DNA from: an uncultured Alistipes sp.
GTDB taxonomy: Bacteria > Bacteroidota > Bacteroidia > Bacteroidales > Rikenellaceae
Direction: 5' to 3'
Length of the DNA: 62,561 bases
NCBI GenBank assembly: GCA_900539755.1
Contig: UQDC01000015.1
Location: 1-62,561, forward strand
Numbering within the stretch: position 1 is the stretch's first letter; each line of letters starts with the position of its first letter. Below the pieces are notes generated by a model. The model searched no databases, was not told the DNA's origin, and saw nothing but the letters and a program-made list of their open reading frames with translations. Shown here in pieces: positions 51,783 through 61,144 of the stretch. The position numbers were made by a program, and so were the translations under genes.

Positions 51783-52547
51783 ATGAAAAGGTTCCTTTAT
51801 ATCGTTACTGCACTTTTATTGACGGCTAATGTTTGCGCTGAAGCTCAGACCGTCAAAGAGCTGTGGAAAACGGGCAATCAAGCCTATTTGGATGAAAACT
51901 ATCAAAAGGCTACACAAGATTACGAAACGATACGGGCTTTAGGATACGAGAGTGACTATCTGTATTTGAATCTCGGCAATGCCTATTTCAAGCGTGGAAT
52001 GATCGGCAAAGCCCTGCTGAACTATAACCGTGCATTGCGCTTTTCACCCTCTGACAAAGACGTACTTTATAACATTTCCATTGCAAACAAATACGTTCAA
52101 GACAAAATTGACGTAATACCCACCTTCTTTTTACAAAGATGGATGAATGAATTGCGTTCAAGCATAACCAGCAATGCATGGGCTGGGATGAGTCTTGTCT
52201 TCTTTACCTTAATGCTAGTTGCCATTCTGGTTTATCTGTTGACCAGTACTTTAAAATGGCGTAAAATAGGATTCTACGGAGCATTAGGTCTATTAGCACT
52301 ATTTGTGATCAGTGCATGGTTTGCAGGATCACAACGAAAAATTTTGTTAAACCCCGACAAAGCTATTATCATGAGTAGTGCAGCCCCTGTCAAAAGTTCA
52401 CCGGATCAATCCAGCAAAGACCTGTTTGTACTGCATGAAGGAACAAAAGTGGCTGTCAAAGATTCACTTGGAGATTTTCGCGAAATCGAAATTTCAGATG
52501 GAAACAAGGGGTGGATCGAAGCAAAAGCAATTGAAATGATCGATTAG
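51783..52547 (+). CDS. batE: BatE-like TPR and SH3 protein
   Basis: 254 residues. Signal peptide (MKRFLYIVTALLLTANVCAE), a TPR repeat region (AYLDENYQKATQDYETIRAL; YLNLGNAYFKRGMIGKALLN), two membrane helices (residues about 128-150 and 158-175) and a C-terminal SH3-type domain (VKSSPDQSSKDLFVLHEGTK and GNKGWIEAKAIEMID). Operates with BatD in the aerotolerance system. Confidence 0.85.
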   Translation: MKRFLYIVTALLLTANVCAEAQTVKELWKTGNQAYLDENYQKATQDYETIRALGYESDYLYLNLGNAYFKRGMIGKALLNYNRALRFSPSDKDVLYNISIANKYVQDKIDVIPTFFLQRWMNELRSSITSNAWAGMSLVFFTLMLVAILVYLLTSTLKWRKIGFYGALGLLALFVISAWFAGSQRKILLNPDKAIIMSSAAPVKSSPDQSSKDLFVLHEGTKVAVKDSLGDFREIEISDGNKGWIEAKAIEMID

Positions 52548-52557
52548 TCTTACCGGC

Positions 52558-53154
52558 ATGTCCAAATTACTCGATGATGTAGTAGGTGAGCTCTCTCGAC
52601 TACCAGGTGTGGGACGTCGAACTGCTTTGCGGTTGGCGATGCATATGCTGCGCATGGAGATTCAGGATGTTGAGTTGTTGGCTGAATCCATTGCACGCTT
52701 TCGTAAAGAGATTCACTACTGTTCACGCTGCAACAACCTTTCCGACAATGATCTGTGCGAAATCTGCACGGACGAGACTCGTGATCGGACTACTGTATGT
52801 GTTGTCGAACAGGTGAAAGATGTCCTTTCGATTGAAAACACCCATCAATATAATGGTCTTTACCATGTGTTAGGGGGTATTATTTCGCCGATGCAGGGGA
52901 TAGGACCATCCGATTTGAAGATAGATCTATTGCTCGATAATATTGCTAAAGGAGAGATCAAAGAGGTTATTTTGGCACTCAGCACATCGGTAGAAGGTGA
53001 AACCACCTCGTTTTATCTTTCCCGGCGACTGCAAAATTGTCCCGGTATTAAATTAACTTCGATTGCACGTGGGATCGGATTTGGAGATGAACTCGATTAT
53101 GCCGATGAGTTAACCATCGCTCATGCTCTGCATAATCGCCGCCCATTAGAGTAG
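52558..53154 (+). CDS. recR: Recombination protein RecR
   Basis: 198 residues. HhH-like LSRLPGVGRRTALRLAMHML, then the C4 zinc finger CSRCNNLSDNDLCEIC, and the Toprim domain with CVVEQVKDVLSIENTH. Works in RecFOR loading of RecA on ssDNA gaps. Ten bases after batE. Confidence 0.95.
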   Translation: MSKLLDDVVGELSRLPGVGRRTALRLAMHMLRMEIQDVELLAESIARFRKEIHYCSRCNNLSDNDLCEICTDETRDRTTVCVVEQVKDVLSIENTHQYNGLYHVLGGIISPMQGIGPSDLKIDLLLDNIAKGEIKEVILALSTSVEGETTSFYLSRRLQNCPGIKLTSIARGIGFGDELDYADELTIAHALHNRRPLE

Positions 53155-53576
53155 AATTGTGCGAACTTTTGACAGTCTCCATCTATTGAATTGATCAACA
53201 CCTTCGACGTCAAGGATGCACACATTTATCATCGCATCCATTCTACTATGTATTTCTTATATAAAATCAAGAGAGAGGGAGGCATACAGAATACAGACTG
53301 ACTAACAGTCATCCTTTTTAGCGTTGAGTAATCATAAGCTTCACATCAAACAATAATAAAAACTACGGCAAGCGCCCAATATATTTATTAGTTGGCAGGA
53401 TGTGTCATGTGTACTCAAGCCGCTCTTTTCGCAAAGACAAATGACTGCCAAGCATAGCCTCCAATCACTTTTCGCCAAAGCTACTGCTTTTCTGTATTAA
53501 CTTGCATCCAACATTATTTATTCAGTCCAATAAAAGTTCTGTCATAAAACAGTTCACACACCAATAAAACTCAAAT
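53155..53576. other. Non-coding gap of about 420 bases
   Basis: AT-rich, without a frame that looks coding, no strong hairpin and no recognised promoter. Separates recR from the leftward META lipoprotein gene's terminator. Confidence 0.6.
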
Positions 53577-53614
53577 AAAAAAGGAGAGTTCCCCCGATGG
53601 GTCCCTCCTTTTTT
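53577..53614 (-). terminator. Terminator of the META lipoprotein gene
   Basis: AAAAAAGGAG / CTCCTTTTTT with an 18-base loop, T run on the minus strand; 33 bases after the gene's stop. Confidence 0.8.
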
Positions 53615-53646
53615 TATAAATGAAAGTATTACTTATCGCATCATCC

Positions 53647-54072
53647 TTATTTGGCCTGCATAACGAGGATCAACTCGCTATTGTTGTTAAACAGCAACAG
53701 CAGGTCCCCATCCAAATCATAATTATTGACCTGACCGAGCGTCTGGAAGAATTTATCTTCACCTGCTTGATCAGGGCAAAATGCCCGGGTTGAACCAATA
53801 GCGTTCAATTTCAATTTGCCTGTCTCACTATCCAACGTATAATTGCCCATCAACGAATTGCAATCACCACGTCCATTGAAGTTATTACTTGTATCACTTA
53901 ACATGATGTAGTAATTATCATTGGTTTTGATCTGCTGGCCATTGAGTTCAACCAATTCCCATTTTGTTGCGGTCAACGGTTTATCCACCACTTTTTTACC
54001 TTTGCGGCAAGCACAACAAGATGCCATCATGACTGCCAATGCAATCAAAAGAATAGATTTCACTGTTTTCAT
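53647..54072 (-). CDS. META-domain lipoprotein (HslJ-like)
   Basis: 141 residues from ATG 54072. Lipoprotein signal MKTVKSILLIALAVMMASC, with the lipid Cys at residue 19. The mature part is one META domain: TATKWELVELNGQQIKTNDN, FNGRGDCNSLMGNYTLD and GSTRAFCPDQ, the N-x-x-x-G-x-Y segment being diagnostic. HslJ-type proteins are heat-inducible surface proteins of unclear role. A longer upstream frame is not conserved and overlaps ridA's promoter. Confidence 0.85.
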   Translation of the reverse strand: MKTVKSILLIALAVMMASCCACRKGKKVVDKPLTATKWELVELNGQQIKTNDNYYIMLSDTSNNFNGRGDCNSLMGNYTLDSETGKLKLNAIGSTRAFCPDQAGEDKFFQTLGQVNNYDLDGDLLLLFNNNSELILVMQAK

Positions 54073-54129
54073 ATGATATATCTGTTTTGTTTCCGGACAC
54101 AAGTATAAACAATATTTCGGGAACATTGT

Positions 54130-54137
54130 TACATTTG
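54130..54137 (+). promoter_or_regulatory. -7 box of ridA
   Basis: TACATTTG fits TAnnTTTG, 23 bases before ridA. The opposite strand has a weaker TACTTGTG for the META gene. Confidence 0.45.
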
Positions 54138-54159
54138 CATCTATATAAATCCATAAATT

Positions 54160-54549
54160 ATGCGAAAAGTAATTGAAACAAATAATGCGCCAAAAGCTGT
54201 AGGTCCATACAGCCAGGCCATCGAAGCCAATGGAACGTTGTATGTTTCCGGGCAGCTTCCTCTGAATCCCGAAGATGGTAAAATGCCTGAAGGCATCGAA
54301 GCTCAAACCGAACAGTCCCTAAAAAACACAGGAGCCATTCTTGCTGCTGCCGGATACTCTTTTAAGGACGTGGTTAAGTCAACTGTTCTGCTGGCAGATA
54401 TGAATGATTTTGCAGCCATGAATGCTGTATATGCCCGTTTTTATACTGAACAAATGCCGGCTCGTGTTTGCTACCAAGTGGCTAAACTGCCTATGGATGC
54501 ATTGGTCGAAATTGAAACTATCGCTGTAAGCAACACATCCGACAAATAG
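54160..54549 (+). CDS. ridA: Reactive intermediate deaminase RidA
   Basis: 129 residues. AVGPYSQAIEANGTLYVSGQ, NTGAILAAAGYSFKDVVKST, and PARVCYQVAKLPMDALVEIE with the conserved Arg are the RidA/YjgF signature. It hydrolyses enamine/imine intermediates from PLP enzymes such as serine or threonine dehydratases. Monocistronic with its own terminator. Confidence 0.95.
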   Translation: MRKVIETNNAPKAVGPYSQAIEANGTLYVSGQLPLNPEDGKMPEGIEAQTEQSLKNTGAILAAAGYSFKDVVKSTVLLADMNDFAAMNAVYARFYTEQMPARVCYQVAKLPMDALVEIETIAVSNTSDK

Positions 54550-54588
54550 AGCCGCACCTGTATTGGCACTAAAAAGTGTCAAACCATA

Positions 54589-54632
54589 TATACAAGAAAA
54601 AGCCTGCATAACAGCAGGCTTTTTCTTGTATA
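54589..54632. terminator. Bidirectional terminator
   Basis: A 19-bp perfect stem (TATACAAGAAAAAGCCTGC / GCAGGCTTTTTCTTGTATA), loop ATAACA, between ridA and the convergent fucosidase. Confidence 0.95.
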
Positions 54633-54648
54633 TGCATGATGCAGCTGC

Positions 54649-56070
54649 TTATAACGTCACCTTAACCACATCATCCGTATTGGTGCGTTGTGACGGATCG
54701 AGTTGGAAAGTCACAAAACCTTTATAATAATCGAAAGGTATCTTCTCTCCAGTACGGAGCAACACCACTTCCGTAGGAAGTTTGTCGGTTTTTACCGAAA
54801 CCTTGCGCGTCAATTCCGGCATGATATGTAAGTACCAAACATTATCACGTGTCGTAATAATCGCATTGCTTAGCTGTTCACCTGGAGTAGGGCCTGCACC
54901 GATCACCGACTCCTTGCTATGTTGCATCCATTGAGCAATTGAATCAACAGCCACATAATAATTGGGATGCATATCGCCATCAGGATTGGGTCCTGCATTG
55001 ATCAAGAAATTTCCACCCATCGAACGGGTCGTTGCCAAATGACGCAAGAACCACGATGTCGAACGGAATCCGCCATTGGGATCATAGCCCCAGCCCGACG
55101 TTGCACCATCCGTCCAAAGATCACAATGGTCCCACCATTCCGAAGGGATATGAGTTGGTAACGTACATTCAAACTGTGTATTGAAGTCGCCAAAACTGAT
55201 TCCCGATCCACCTTCATTTTCAGGATTGATGATATTCGACCATCGGTCATTAATTACAATGTCGGGCTGCAATGAACGAACCCAAGCATAAATCTGTTCT
55301 GTGTACATCTTCGATTCTCCACGCCAGCTCATTCCATCGAACCACAACACATCGATCTTACCATAATTGGTTAACAACTCTTCCAACTGGGCCATTACAT
55401 AACCAAAGAACTGCTCAAATTCTTTGCGATTTGCGATCGAATCCGTAATAGGAGGCAATGAATCGCGTGTCGCCACATCAAACTCTCTGGGGTGCATAGC
55501 ACCTGGATAATGCCAGTCACGGGGAGAATAATAAAATCCCACTTTCAAACCATTGGCACGACAGGCCTCTACATAATCTTTCAACAAATCGTGACCATTC
55601 ATATACTGTTTGGTTCCGATTCCATATTTCGAAGGCCACAACGCATATCCGTCATGATGTCGGGTGGTCAACACGGCATAGGTAAAACCAGCCTCTTTGG
55701 CCGCTTTAAGGAATTTATTGGGGTCGTAATGTTGTGGATTAAAACGTTCGGCCAAAGCATAATAACGTTCAGGAGGAGCGACACGGCCACCGTAACGATA
55801 ACCAGTAATCATATCCCATGAAGGCTGTGCCCCAACGACACTATGAATACCCCAGTGCATAAACAGACCCAAGCTTGCATCCGGGAACCATTGAGCTCCT
55901 GGAGCTGGGTTTGGAACCACCAACGGCTCTTTCAACGGAGTATTAATCAACTCTTGTGCCCGTTTGAGATCTTTTTTGTCGATTTTGTAGGCTTCAAGAT
56001 GTACATGTGATTGTGCCATGGCCCAGGAAAATGACACCGCCAAAGCCATGCAGAAAGTAATTTTTTTCAT
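54649..56070 (-). CDS. GH29 alpha-L-fucosidase
   Basis: 473 residues. Signal peptide MKKITFCMALAVSFSWAMAQ. DASLGLFMHWGIHSVVGAQP at about residue 65 and AVLTTRHHDGYALWPSKYG are GH29 hallmarks; YGKIDVLWFDGMSW carries the catalytic Asp, and GGNFLINAGPNPDGDMHP the C-terminal active-site loop. It removes alpha-L-fucose from glycans, likely in the periplasm. No SusC/D pair nearby, so it is a lone fucosidase. Confidence 0.93.
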   Translation of the reverse strand: MKKITFCMALAVSFSWAMAQSHVHLEAYKIDKKDLKRAQELINTPLKEPLVVPNPAPGAQWFPDASLGLFMHWGIHSVVGAQPSWDMITGYRYGGRVAPPERYYALAERFNPQHYDPNKFLKAAKEAGFTYAVLTTRHHDGYALWPSKYGIGTKQYMNGHDLLKDYVEACRANGLKVGFYYSPRDWHYPGAMHPREFDVATRDSLPPITDSIANRKEFEQFFGYVMAQLEELLTNYGKIDVLWFDGMSWRGESKMYTEQIYAWVRSLQPDIVINDRWSNIINPENEGGSGISFGDFNTQFECTLPTHIPSEWWDHCDLWTDGATSGWGYDPNGGFRSTSWFLRHLATTRSMGGNFLINAGPNPDGDMHPNYYVAVDSIAQWMQHSKESVIGAGPTPGEQLSNAIITTRDNVWYLHIMPELTRKVSVKTDKLPTEVVLLRTGEKIPFDYYKGFVTFQLDPSQRTNTDDVVKVTL

Positions 56071-56278
56071 GAAGTTTTTACATTCGGGTTATAGACCAGA
56101 CAAAGATAACACAATTTACCAGGGCATCAAGCATTCAGCTACCAACACCTAAAAATTCTTCCGTTATTACTATCATCTATCAAAACTGGTTTGCTTTTTG
56201 CAAGACTACAACAGGAACAGGATCAATTCCAACAAGGGGATCTATCCTCACCAAATTTACTTTTTAATAAAACAAGCT

Positions 56279-56497
56279 ATGAAAAATTTGAATTTACTTG
56301 CATTCATTGGCGGACTGGCCATTGGTGCAACTGCAGCACTATTGTTAGCCCCAGATTCAGGCGCAAATACTCGCCACAAAATCTCGGGCAAAATCAAACA
56401 CGGCAAAAAAAAGATGAAAGAGTTGCAAGAGATCGTCGAAGAAAAAATACGCGAAGCTAAATTATCTGCAGATCCGGAATCTTACGACAAAGCATAA
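56279..56497 (+). CDS. YtxH-like envelope protein
   Basis: 72 residues from ATG 56279. MKNLNLLAFIGGLAIGATAA with LLLAPDSG at the membrane interface is the YtxH signature; the remainder (KISGKIKHGKKKMKELQEIV) is a basic, coiled-coil-like tail. Homologues are stress-related membrane-anchored proteins. First of three co-directional envelope genes (10 and -17 bases spacing). Confidence 0.8.
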   Translation: MKNLNLLAFIGGLAIGATAALLLAPDSGANTRHKISGKIKHGKKKMKELQEIVEEKIREAKLSADPESYDKA

Positions 56498-56507
56498 ACT
56501 TAGAGCC

Positions 56508-56891
56508 ATGGTCAATGATTCATCTATGGGTAGAGTAGGGCAGAGTGTTCGAGACATCAAAGAATATGCTGCACTGCGTGTGGAAGGTTTTCGTTTGAGT
56601 TTGATCGAAAACCTGGCAACGTTATTCAATTCGCTTTTTGGCATCTTTGTCTTAAGTGTATTGGTTGGAATCGCCATTATCTTTTTTGCGATCGCTCTGA
56701 CCTGGTTGTTGGGTTTGGCATTGGGATCGGTTTTACTGGCTGTCATTTTAATGGGAGGGTTATTTCTCCTTTTAGCCCTCATTGTCTATCTGTTACGGAA
56801 AAAATTGATTATCAACCCATCGGTGCGACTACTCAGCGCAATGGTCGACAATATGAGTCAAAAACATTCTGATTATGGAAAAGAGAGTTGA
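56508..56891 (+). CDS. Holin-X family membrane protein
   Basis: 127 residues. After SSMGRVGQSVRDIKEYAALR, two membrane helices follow (residues about 45-75 and 76-100: LNGIFVLSVLVGIAIIFFAI-like and LGSVLLAVILMGGLFLLLAL). DUF1469 / Actinobacterial Holin-X proteins have this layout and accompany YtxH. No lysis activity is known for the chromosomal forms. Overlaps the next gene by 17 bases. Confidence 0.7.
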   Translation: MVNDSSMGRVGQSVRDIKEYAALRVEGFRLSLIENLATLFNSLFGIFVLSVLVGIAIIFFAIALTWLLGLALGSVLLAVILMGGLFLLLALIVYLLRKKLIINPSVRLLSAMVDNMSQKHSDYGKES

Positions 56892-57186
56892 CTACCGCAA
56901 AATCCGCACGTTGGCTGATGTTCAAGCACAACGATTACGCATTGCCCGCGAATTGGATCGAGTTGAGATGCGATTGGAAGAGGATTATCGTCGAATCGAC
57001 GATATGTTCAGCGTCAATTATCTAATCGAACGAGTCGCAAACGGGATTGGAAAATTCTATTCAATCTTTGAATGGATCAGAACCATCTACACGACCATAC
57101 GGGTCACAATGGACAAGTATCGGAAAGGACATGAGACAACACCCAACCAGAAAGATGCCCCTACTGCAGATGATGAAGATGAATAG
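56875..57186 (+). CDS. Coiled-coil protein of the YtxH cluster
   Basis: 103 residues: an N-terminal basic coiled coil (DYRKIRTLADVQAQRLRIAR; VEMRLEEDYRRIDDMFS), a moderately hydrophobic middle (IGKFYSIFEWIRTIYTTIRV) and an acidic C-terminus. No family I can name. Always-overlapping position suggests one operon with the holin-X and YtxH genes. Confidence 0.65.
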   Translation: MEKRVDYRKIRTLADVQAQRLRIARELDRVEMRLEEDYRRIDDMFSVNYLIERVANGIGKFYSIFEWIRTIYTTIRVTMDKYRKGHETTPNQKDAPTADDEDE

Positions 57187-57326
57187 CCCGCAATAAAGCT
57201 GTGTTGCAAAATGAAAAATGCCGCTATACACACTAATTAAAGAGCTTTCATCAACGTGTCCACCAGGAAGCGAGACAGCCAAGAACGTGAAACAAAACTG
57301 CATACAAGATGAATTGACCTAAAAAG

Positions 57327-57354
57327 AAAGAGCCGTTCCCTGAGTCGGCTCTTT
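57327..57354 (+). terminator. Terminator after the YtxH trio
   Basis: AAAGAGCCG / CGGCTCTTT with a 10-base loop and a downstream TT, at 141 bases after the last gene. Remaining gap is non-coding. Confidence 0.8.
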
Positions 57355-57470
57355 TTCATGTTTTCTCCTGGTATCTCTGCAAATATTTTGTTAACCGACT
57401 TTCCTATTATTTCGAGCATGATATTTCAATAAAAATTCGATGTTGATGCTAAGAGATAGAGCTTAACCCC

Positions 57471-57478
57471 TATATTTG
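57471..57478 (+). promoter_or_regulatory. -7 box of the AI-2E transporter gene
   Basis: TATATTTG fits TAnnTTTG, 55 bases before the start; no -33 match. Confidence 0.45.
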
Positions 57479-57532
57479 GGTCTGATTTTCATATAAATTC
57501 ATTTGCGTTACCTGATTTACTGAATTTATTTT

Positions 57533-58633
57533 ATGAGCGTACAAGAACAATACTGGCGCTATGCGCTTATTACGATCATTCTGGGACTTGGCGTTACCAT
57601 CTTCTTTAAGGCATTGCCTTTTATGGGTGGATTGCTGGGGGCTTTAACACTATACATATTACTTCGCAACCAAATCTTCATCTTAACCGAAAAGCACCGT
57701 GTTCGTAAAGGGTTTGCAGCCGCGATCGTACTTTGTGAAGCAATTGCCTGTTTTTTGATTCCCATCTCAGCTATCGTCTGGATGATTGTCAATAAACTGC
57801 AAGGGGCCAATCTCCACCCGAACTCCATTATTGAACCAGCCAAACACCTTGCACTTATGATCGAGGCAAAGACCGGGTACAATCTACTGGTTACGGATAA
57901 TCTGGTCAAACTGGCCAGTTGGCTCCCCCGTATAGGTCAAACATTGATGGAGTGGATCAGCAGTTTCACCGTTAACATTTTTGTATTAATCATCGTCCTC
58001 TATTTCATGTTGACTGGTGGACGAAAGATGGAACAATATCTGTATGGGCTTTTACCTTTCAATCAACAAGACGGGGGAGAGATCCTGCATAAAATCAAAT
58101 TGATCGTTCAATCAAATGCCATCGGCATTCCACTCTTAGCCGTTATTCAAGGCAGCATTGCCACAATCGGATATTGGATATTCGGAGTTCCCAATCTCCT
58201 GTTGTTCGGATTATTAACCAGCTTTGCCACAATCATTCCCATTGTCGGAACCATGATTGTATGGGTGCCTCTGGCGATCTATTTGGCAATGAGTGGTCAA
58301 TGGGGACATGCAATCGGCTTAACAGCCTATTCTGCAATTGTCGTAGCTCAATCCGATAATCTCATCCGCTTGTTTTTACAAAAAAAAATGGCCAACATCC
58401 ATCCGCTCATCACCATTTTCGGTGTTGTAATAGGGCTATCTCTCTTTGGATTTATGGGGGTGATTTTCGGACCTTTATTGCTGTCCATTTTTATGCTTTG
58501 CGTCAATCTGTTCAAAATCAAATATCTTGACACCAACACAACTCCTGAGATAACCTCTCAAAATTCCTCACAAACTGACCCGTCAGGTTCCAACCCATCC
58601 GACACGGCAACGCCCCAAGATCCGATTAAGTAA
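57533..58633 (+). CDS. AI-2E family transporter
   Basis: 366 residues. Seven to eight hydrophobic segments: MGGLLGALTLYILLRNQIFI; ILHKIKLIVQSNAIGIPLLA; GLLTSFATIIPIVGTMIVWV, a very conserved PxxG segment; and FGVVIGLSLFGFMGVIFGP, the last membrane block. A Ser/Thr-rich cytoplasmic tail ends it. The PerM/UPF0118 family is described as an AI-2 or related-metabolite exporter, but substrate is often unknown. Confidence 0.9.
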   Translation: MSVQEQYWRYALITIILGLGVTIFFKALPFMGGLLGALTLYILLRNQIFILTEKHRVRKGFAAAIVLCEAIACFLIPISAIVWMIVNKLQGANLHPNSIIEPAKHLALMIEAKTGYNLLVTDNLVKLASWLPRIGQTLMEWISSFTVNIFVLIIVLYFMLTGGRKMEQYLYGLLPFNQQDGGEILHKIKLIVQSNAIGIPLLAVIQGSIATIGYWIFGVPNLLLFGLLTSFATIIPIVGTMIVWVPLAIYLAMSGQWGHAIGLTAYSAIVVAQSDNLIRLFLQKKMANIHPLITIFGVVIGLSLFGFMGVIFGPLLLSIFMLCVNLFKIKYLDTNTTPEITSQNSSQTDPSGSNPSDTATPQDPIK

Positions 58634-59140
58634 CATAACTATCCTCTGATTTCAGACACCGATTCATACCCAGCCCAACCAGTCTTACTTTTCTGAGAAA
58701 TCAAATAGTTGAGATCAAATTGGTATTTCGGTGTTTGATTTGACACAATCTAACAAATCCGGTTTACACCTTACTTCAGGATCTGTACTAATCCAAAAAC
58801 AATCGAACCAAACAACTTCGAACCAATTTGTAAACCTAAAACAAAATACACGCCAGAGGGGAGAAACCGACTCTACACAGCAAGGTCACGGCCATCCATT
58901 TAGACATAAGTGCAACAATCTGGTAATCAAGCTTTATCGAAATATTGATTATTTTCAAAGCACTACAGGCTCCTGGCACTGTGACACATATCTTACAACC
59001 AAATATTTCAGATTATGAGAGCCTTGGCATACGTACCATGTACTGTACCATACTACAGAATAGGGTAATGAGTCTCGCAAAACAATAGCTGAATAAAAAA
59101 GAAAAGCCTCGCTTCACAAGCAAGGCCTCAACTAAACTTG
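58634..59140. other. Non-coding gap of about 500 bases
   Basis: AT-rich; no frame here looks coding. A weak hairpin (GCCTCGCTT...AAGCAAGGC) at the end is the likely terminator of tRNA-Pro, which reads leftward into it. Confidence 0.55.
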
Positions 59141-59215
59141 TCGGGGTACCGGGATTCGAACCCGGGACCTCCAACTCCCGAAGCTGGCGCGCTAACCGGA
59201 CTGCGCTACACCCCG
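59141..59215 (-). tRNA. tRNA-Pro (CGG)
   Basis: Cloverleaf with acceptor CGGGGTG/TACCCCG, D arm GCGCAGTCCGGTTAGCGC, anticodon stem CCAGC/GTTGG with loop TTCGGGA (anticodon CGG) and T arm GGG-TTCGAAT-CCC. No CCA. The composition changes on its right side. Confidence 0.95.
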
Positions 59216-59415
59216 CGACAAATCGAGCGCAAATATAGTAATTATTCGTTATGTGCCAAAGAAATATTCCGTTTTATTTTGCGATTGTCCGGAAAAAGAG
59301 GATGCGATTTTTTTTTGTTTCATTTAAAGTATTGGTACGTAGTTTGTTGTTGTTCGCTTTCTAATATCGAAAAAAAGTGAAAAAAATGATCTTTCAGTTG
59401 ATGGAGCCGGTGGAA

Positions 59416-59448
59416 TTTGATATTTTTGAAAAAAGTTTTATAAATTTG
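59416..59448 (+). promoter_or_regulatory. Promoter of ompA
   Basis: TTTG (59416-59419), 21-base spacer and TAAATTTG (59441-59448), a full Bacteroidota promoter. Transcription near 59455 gives a leader of about 150 bases, typical of stable outer-membrane mRNAs. Confidence 0.65.
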
Positions 59449-59605
59449 CACACGTGGCAGAAAGTTTGAAGTAAGTATGTGAAAATAAGATACAACATTG
59501 GACGAGGTTTGGAGCCTGCCACCTTGGAATATAACGGGGATGGATTTGAAGTTCGATGATTTTATGGTTAAATCATTTTTAAAAAAATTTTACTATTAAA
59601 ACAGA

Positions 59606-60787
59606 TTGATTATGAAAAGATTTTTCATTGCAGTGGCGTTGACGGTCGCATGTGCGCCGGCTTTTGCTCAGGAGGTAGTCGGACTTCAGGAAGCCCAGAC
59701 CCGCAGAGGCCCCTACCTGACCAATCGTTTGTTCGACAACATTTTTATCAGTGTTGCCGGAGGTATCAATATTTATGAAGGAGAGAATGACAGTTACGGC
59801 GGTAAGCGCCTTGCGCCGGCTCTGGACGTGGCTGTCGGTAAATGGGTCACTCCGAGCGTGGGACTGCGTTTGCAGTATTCGGGCCTGAAAGCTTACGGCT
59901 GGACGAACGCCCGTACCATGTACGCGGTCGCATCGGAATCTGCCGATTCGAGGGGAATGTTCCGTGAAAAGTTCAACGTATCGAACTTGCACGCCGACGT
60001 AATGTGGAATATCTCCAACGCGATCGGCGGTTATAAGGAAACCCGTACCTGGAATTTCGTACCTTATGTCGGTTTCGGTTGGGCCCGTTCGTTCGGAAAC
60101 CACGCCTATAACAACGAGTTCGCCTTCACGTACGGTTTGCTGAACAACATCCGTCTGGGCGGTCTGGTAGACCTGAACCTCGAAGTGAAGCAGATGGTCG
60201 TTAACCAGCGTTTCGACGGCGTCGTTCGCGGCAGCAAGGGCGAAGGAATGACGACCATTACGGCCGGTCTGACCTTTAAGTTGAACCGTCGCGGCTTCAG
60301 CCGTCCGATCGTTCCGGTTCCGGTAGACCTGACTCCGTATAACAACAAGATCGCTTCGCTGGAAGGGGATCTGGCCGATGCGCAGGCCAATGCGAAACGT
60401 CTGGCCGACGAACTGGCAGCCGAAAAGAACAAAGTGAAAACGACGCCTGCTCCGGCTCCCGAAATCGAAGGCCCGATCATGGGTACGTTCTTCAATATCG
60501 GCAGCTACACCCTGTCTGCGAAAGAGATCATGAACCTGGGTTATGTAGCCAAATTCATGAAGGCTTATCCGGACAAGAAGTTCAAGATCGTGGGTTATGC
60601 CGACAGCGCTACCGGTTCTGCAAAACGCAACCAGTACCTGAGCCAACAGCGAGCCGAAGCCGTTTACAAAGTGCTCGTCGACCGTCTGGGCGTGAAAGCT
60701 TCCCAGTTGGAGATCGTAGCGAAGGGCGGTACTAACGAATTCCCGGAAATTCCGTTGAATCGTGTGGCTATCGTGGACGCCGACTGA
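59606..60787 (+). CDS. ompA: OmpA-family outer membrane protein
   Basis: 393 residues. Signal peptide MKRFFIAVALTVACAPAFAQ. An N-terminal 8-strand barrel (residues about 35-240), then a coiled linker (YNNKIASLEGDLADAQANAK) and the OmpA C-terminal peptidoglycan-binding domain with VGYADSATGSAKRNQYLSQQ and the final NRVAIVD. A highly biased, GC-rich codon usage marks it as abundantly expressed. Terminator follows. Confidence 0.92.
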   Translation: MIMKRFFIAVALTVACAPAFAQEVVGLQEAQTRRGPYLTNRLFDNIFISVAGGINIYEGENDSYGGKRLAPALDVAVGKWVTPSVGLRLQYSGLKAYGWTNARTMYAVASESADSRGMFREKFNVSNLHADVMWNISNAIGGYKETRTWNFVPYVGFGWARSFGNHAYNNEFAFTYGLLNNIRLGGLVDLNLEVKQMVVNQRFDGVVRGSKGEGMTTITAGLTFKLNRRGFSRPIVPVPVDLTPYNNKIASLEGDLADAQANAKRLADELAAEKNKVKTTPAPAPEIEGPIMGTFFNIGSYTLSAKEIMNLGYVAKFMKAYPDKKFKIVGYADSATGSAKRNQYLSQQRAEAVYKVLVDRLGVKASQLEIVAKGGTNEFPEIPLNRVAIVDAD

Positions 60788-60807
60788 TAACGTCGATCGT
60801 TTAACCG

Positions 60808-60841
60808 AAATATCCGGGATAAGTCATTATCCCGGATATTT
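60808..60841 (+). terminator. Terminator of ompA
   Basis: A 15-bp stem (AAATATCCGGGATAA / TTATCCCGGATATTT), loop GTCA, 20 bases after the stop. The remaining ~300 bases to the glycosyltransferase show no gene. Confidence 0.9.
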
Positions 60842-61144
60842 TTGTTTTCCGGCTGCCGGTAAGCAACGATCGGACGGTCGCAGGCATCCTTAAAGCAGGG
60901 CCGGCGTTTCGAGTCGGATATCCGTGTGTTTTTTTATCTATTCCGTGCGAATTGCTTCGGTTTGATTTGCAAATTCGTTTAATAATCGTTTCTTTGTTAT
61001 ACGAAAAGGGTCAAACGGGATAGGTTTGAGGAATATTCGGCCTTGACAATGATTTTTGTCCGAGTAAAGACGCCGGAATGAAACGGTTTGCGTACGAACG
61101 AATAGGAGGAAATTTATCGATTACTTTTGACGGTTTTGCATTGG

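Noticed and set aside
59579..60646. A long minus-strand frame opposite ompA
   Set aside because: Antisense shadow of a strongly biased gene; Arg/His-rich and without motifs.
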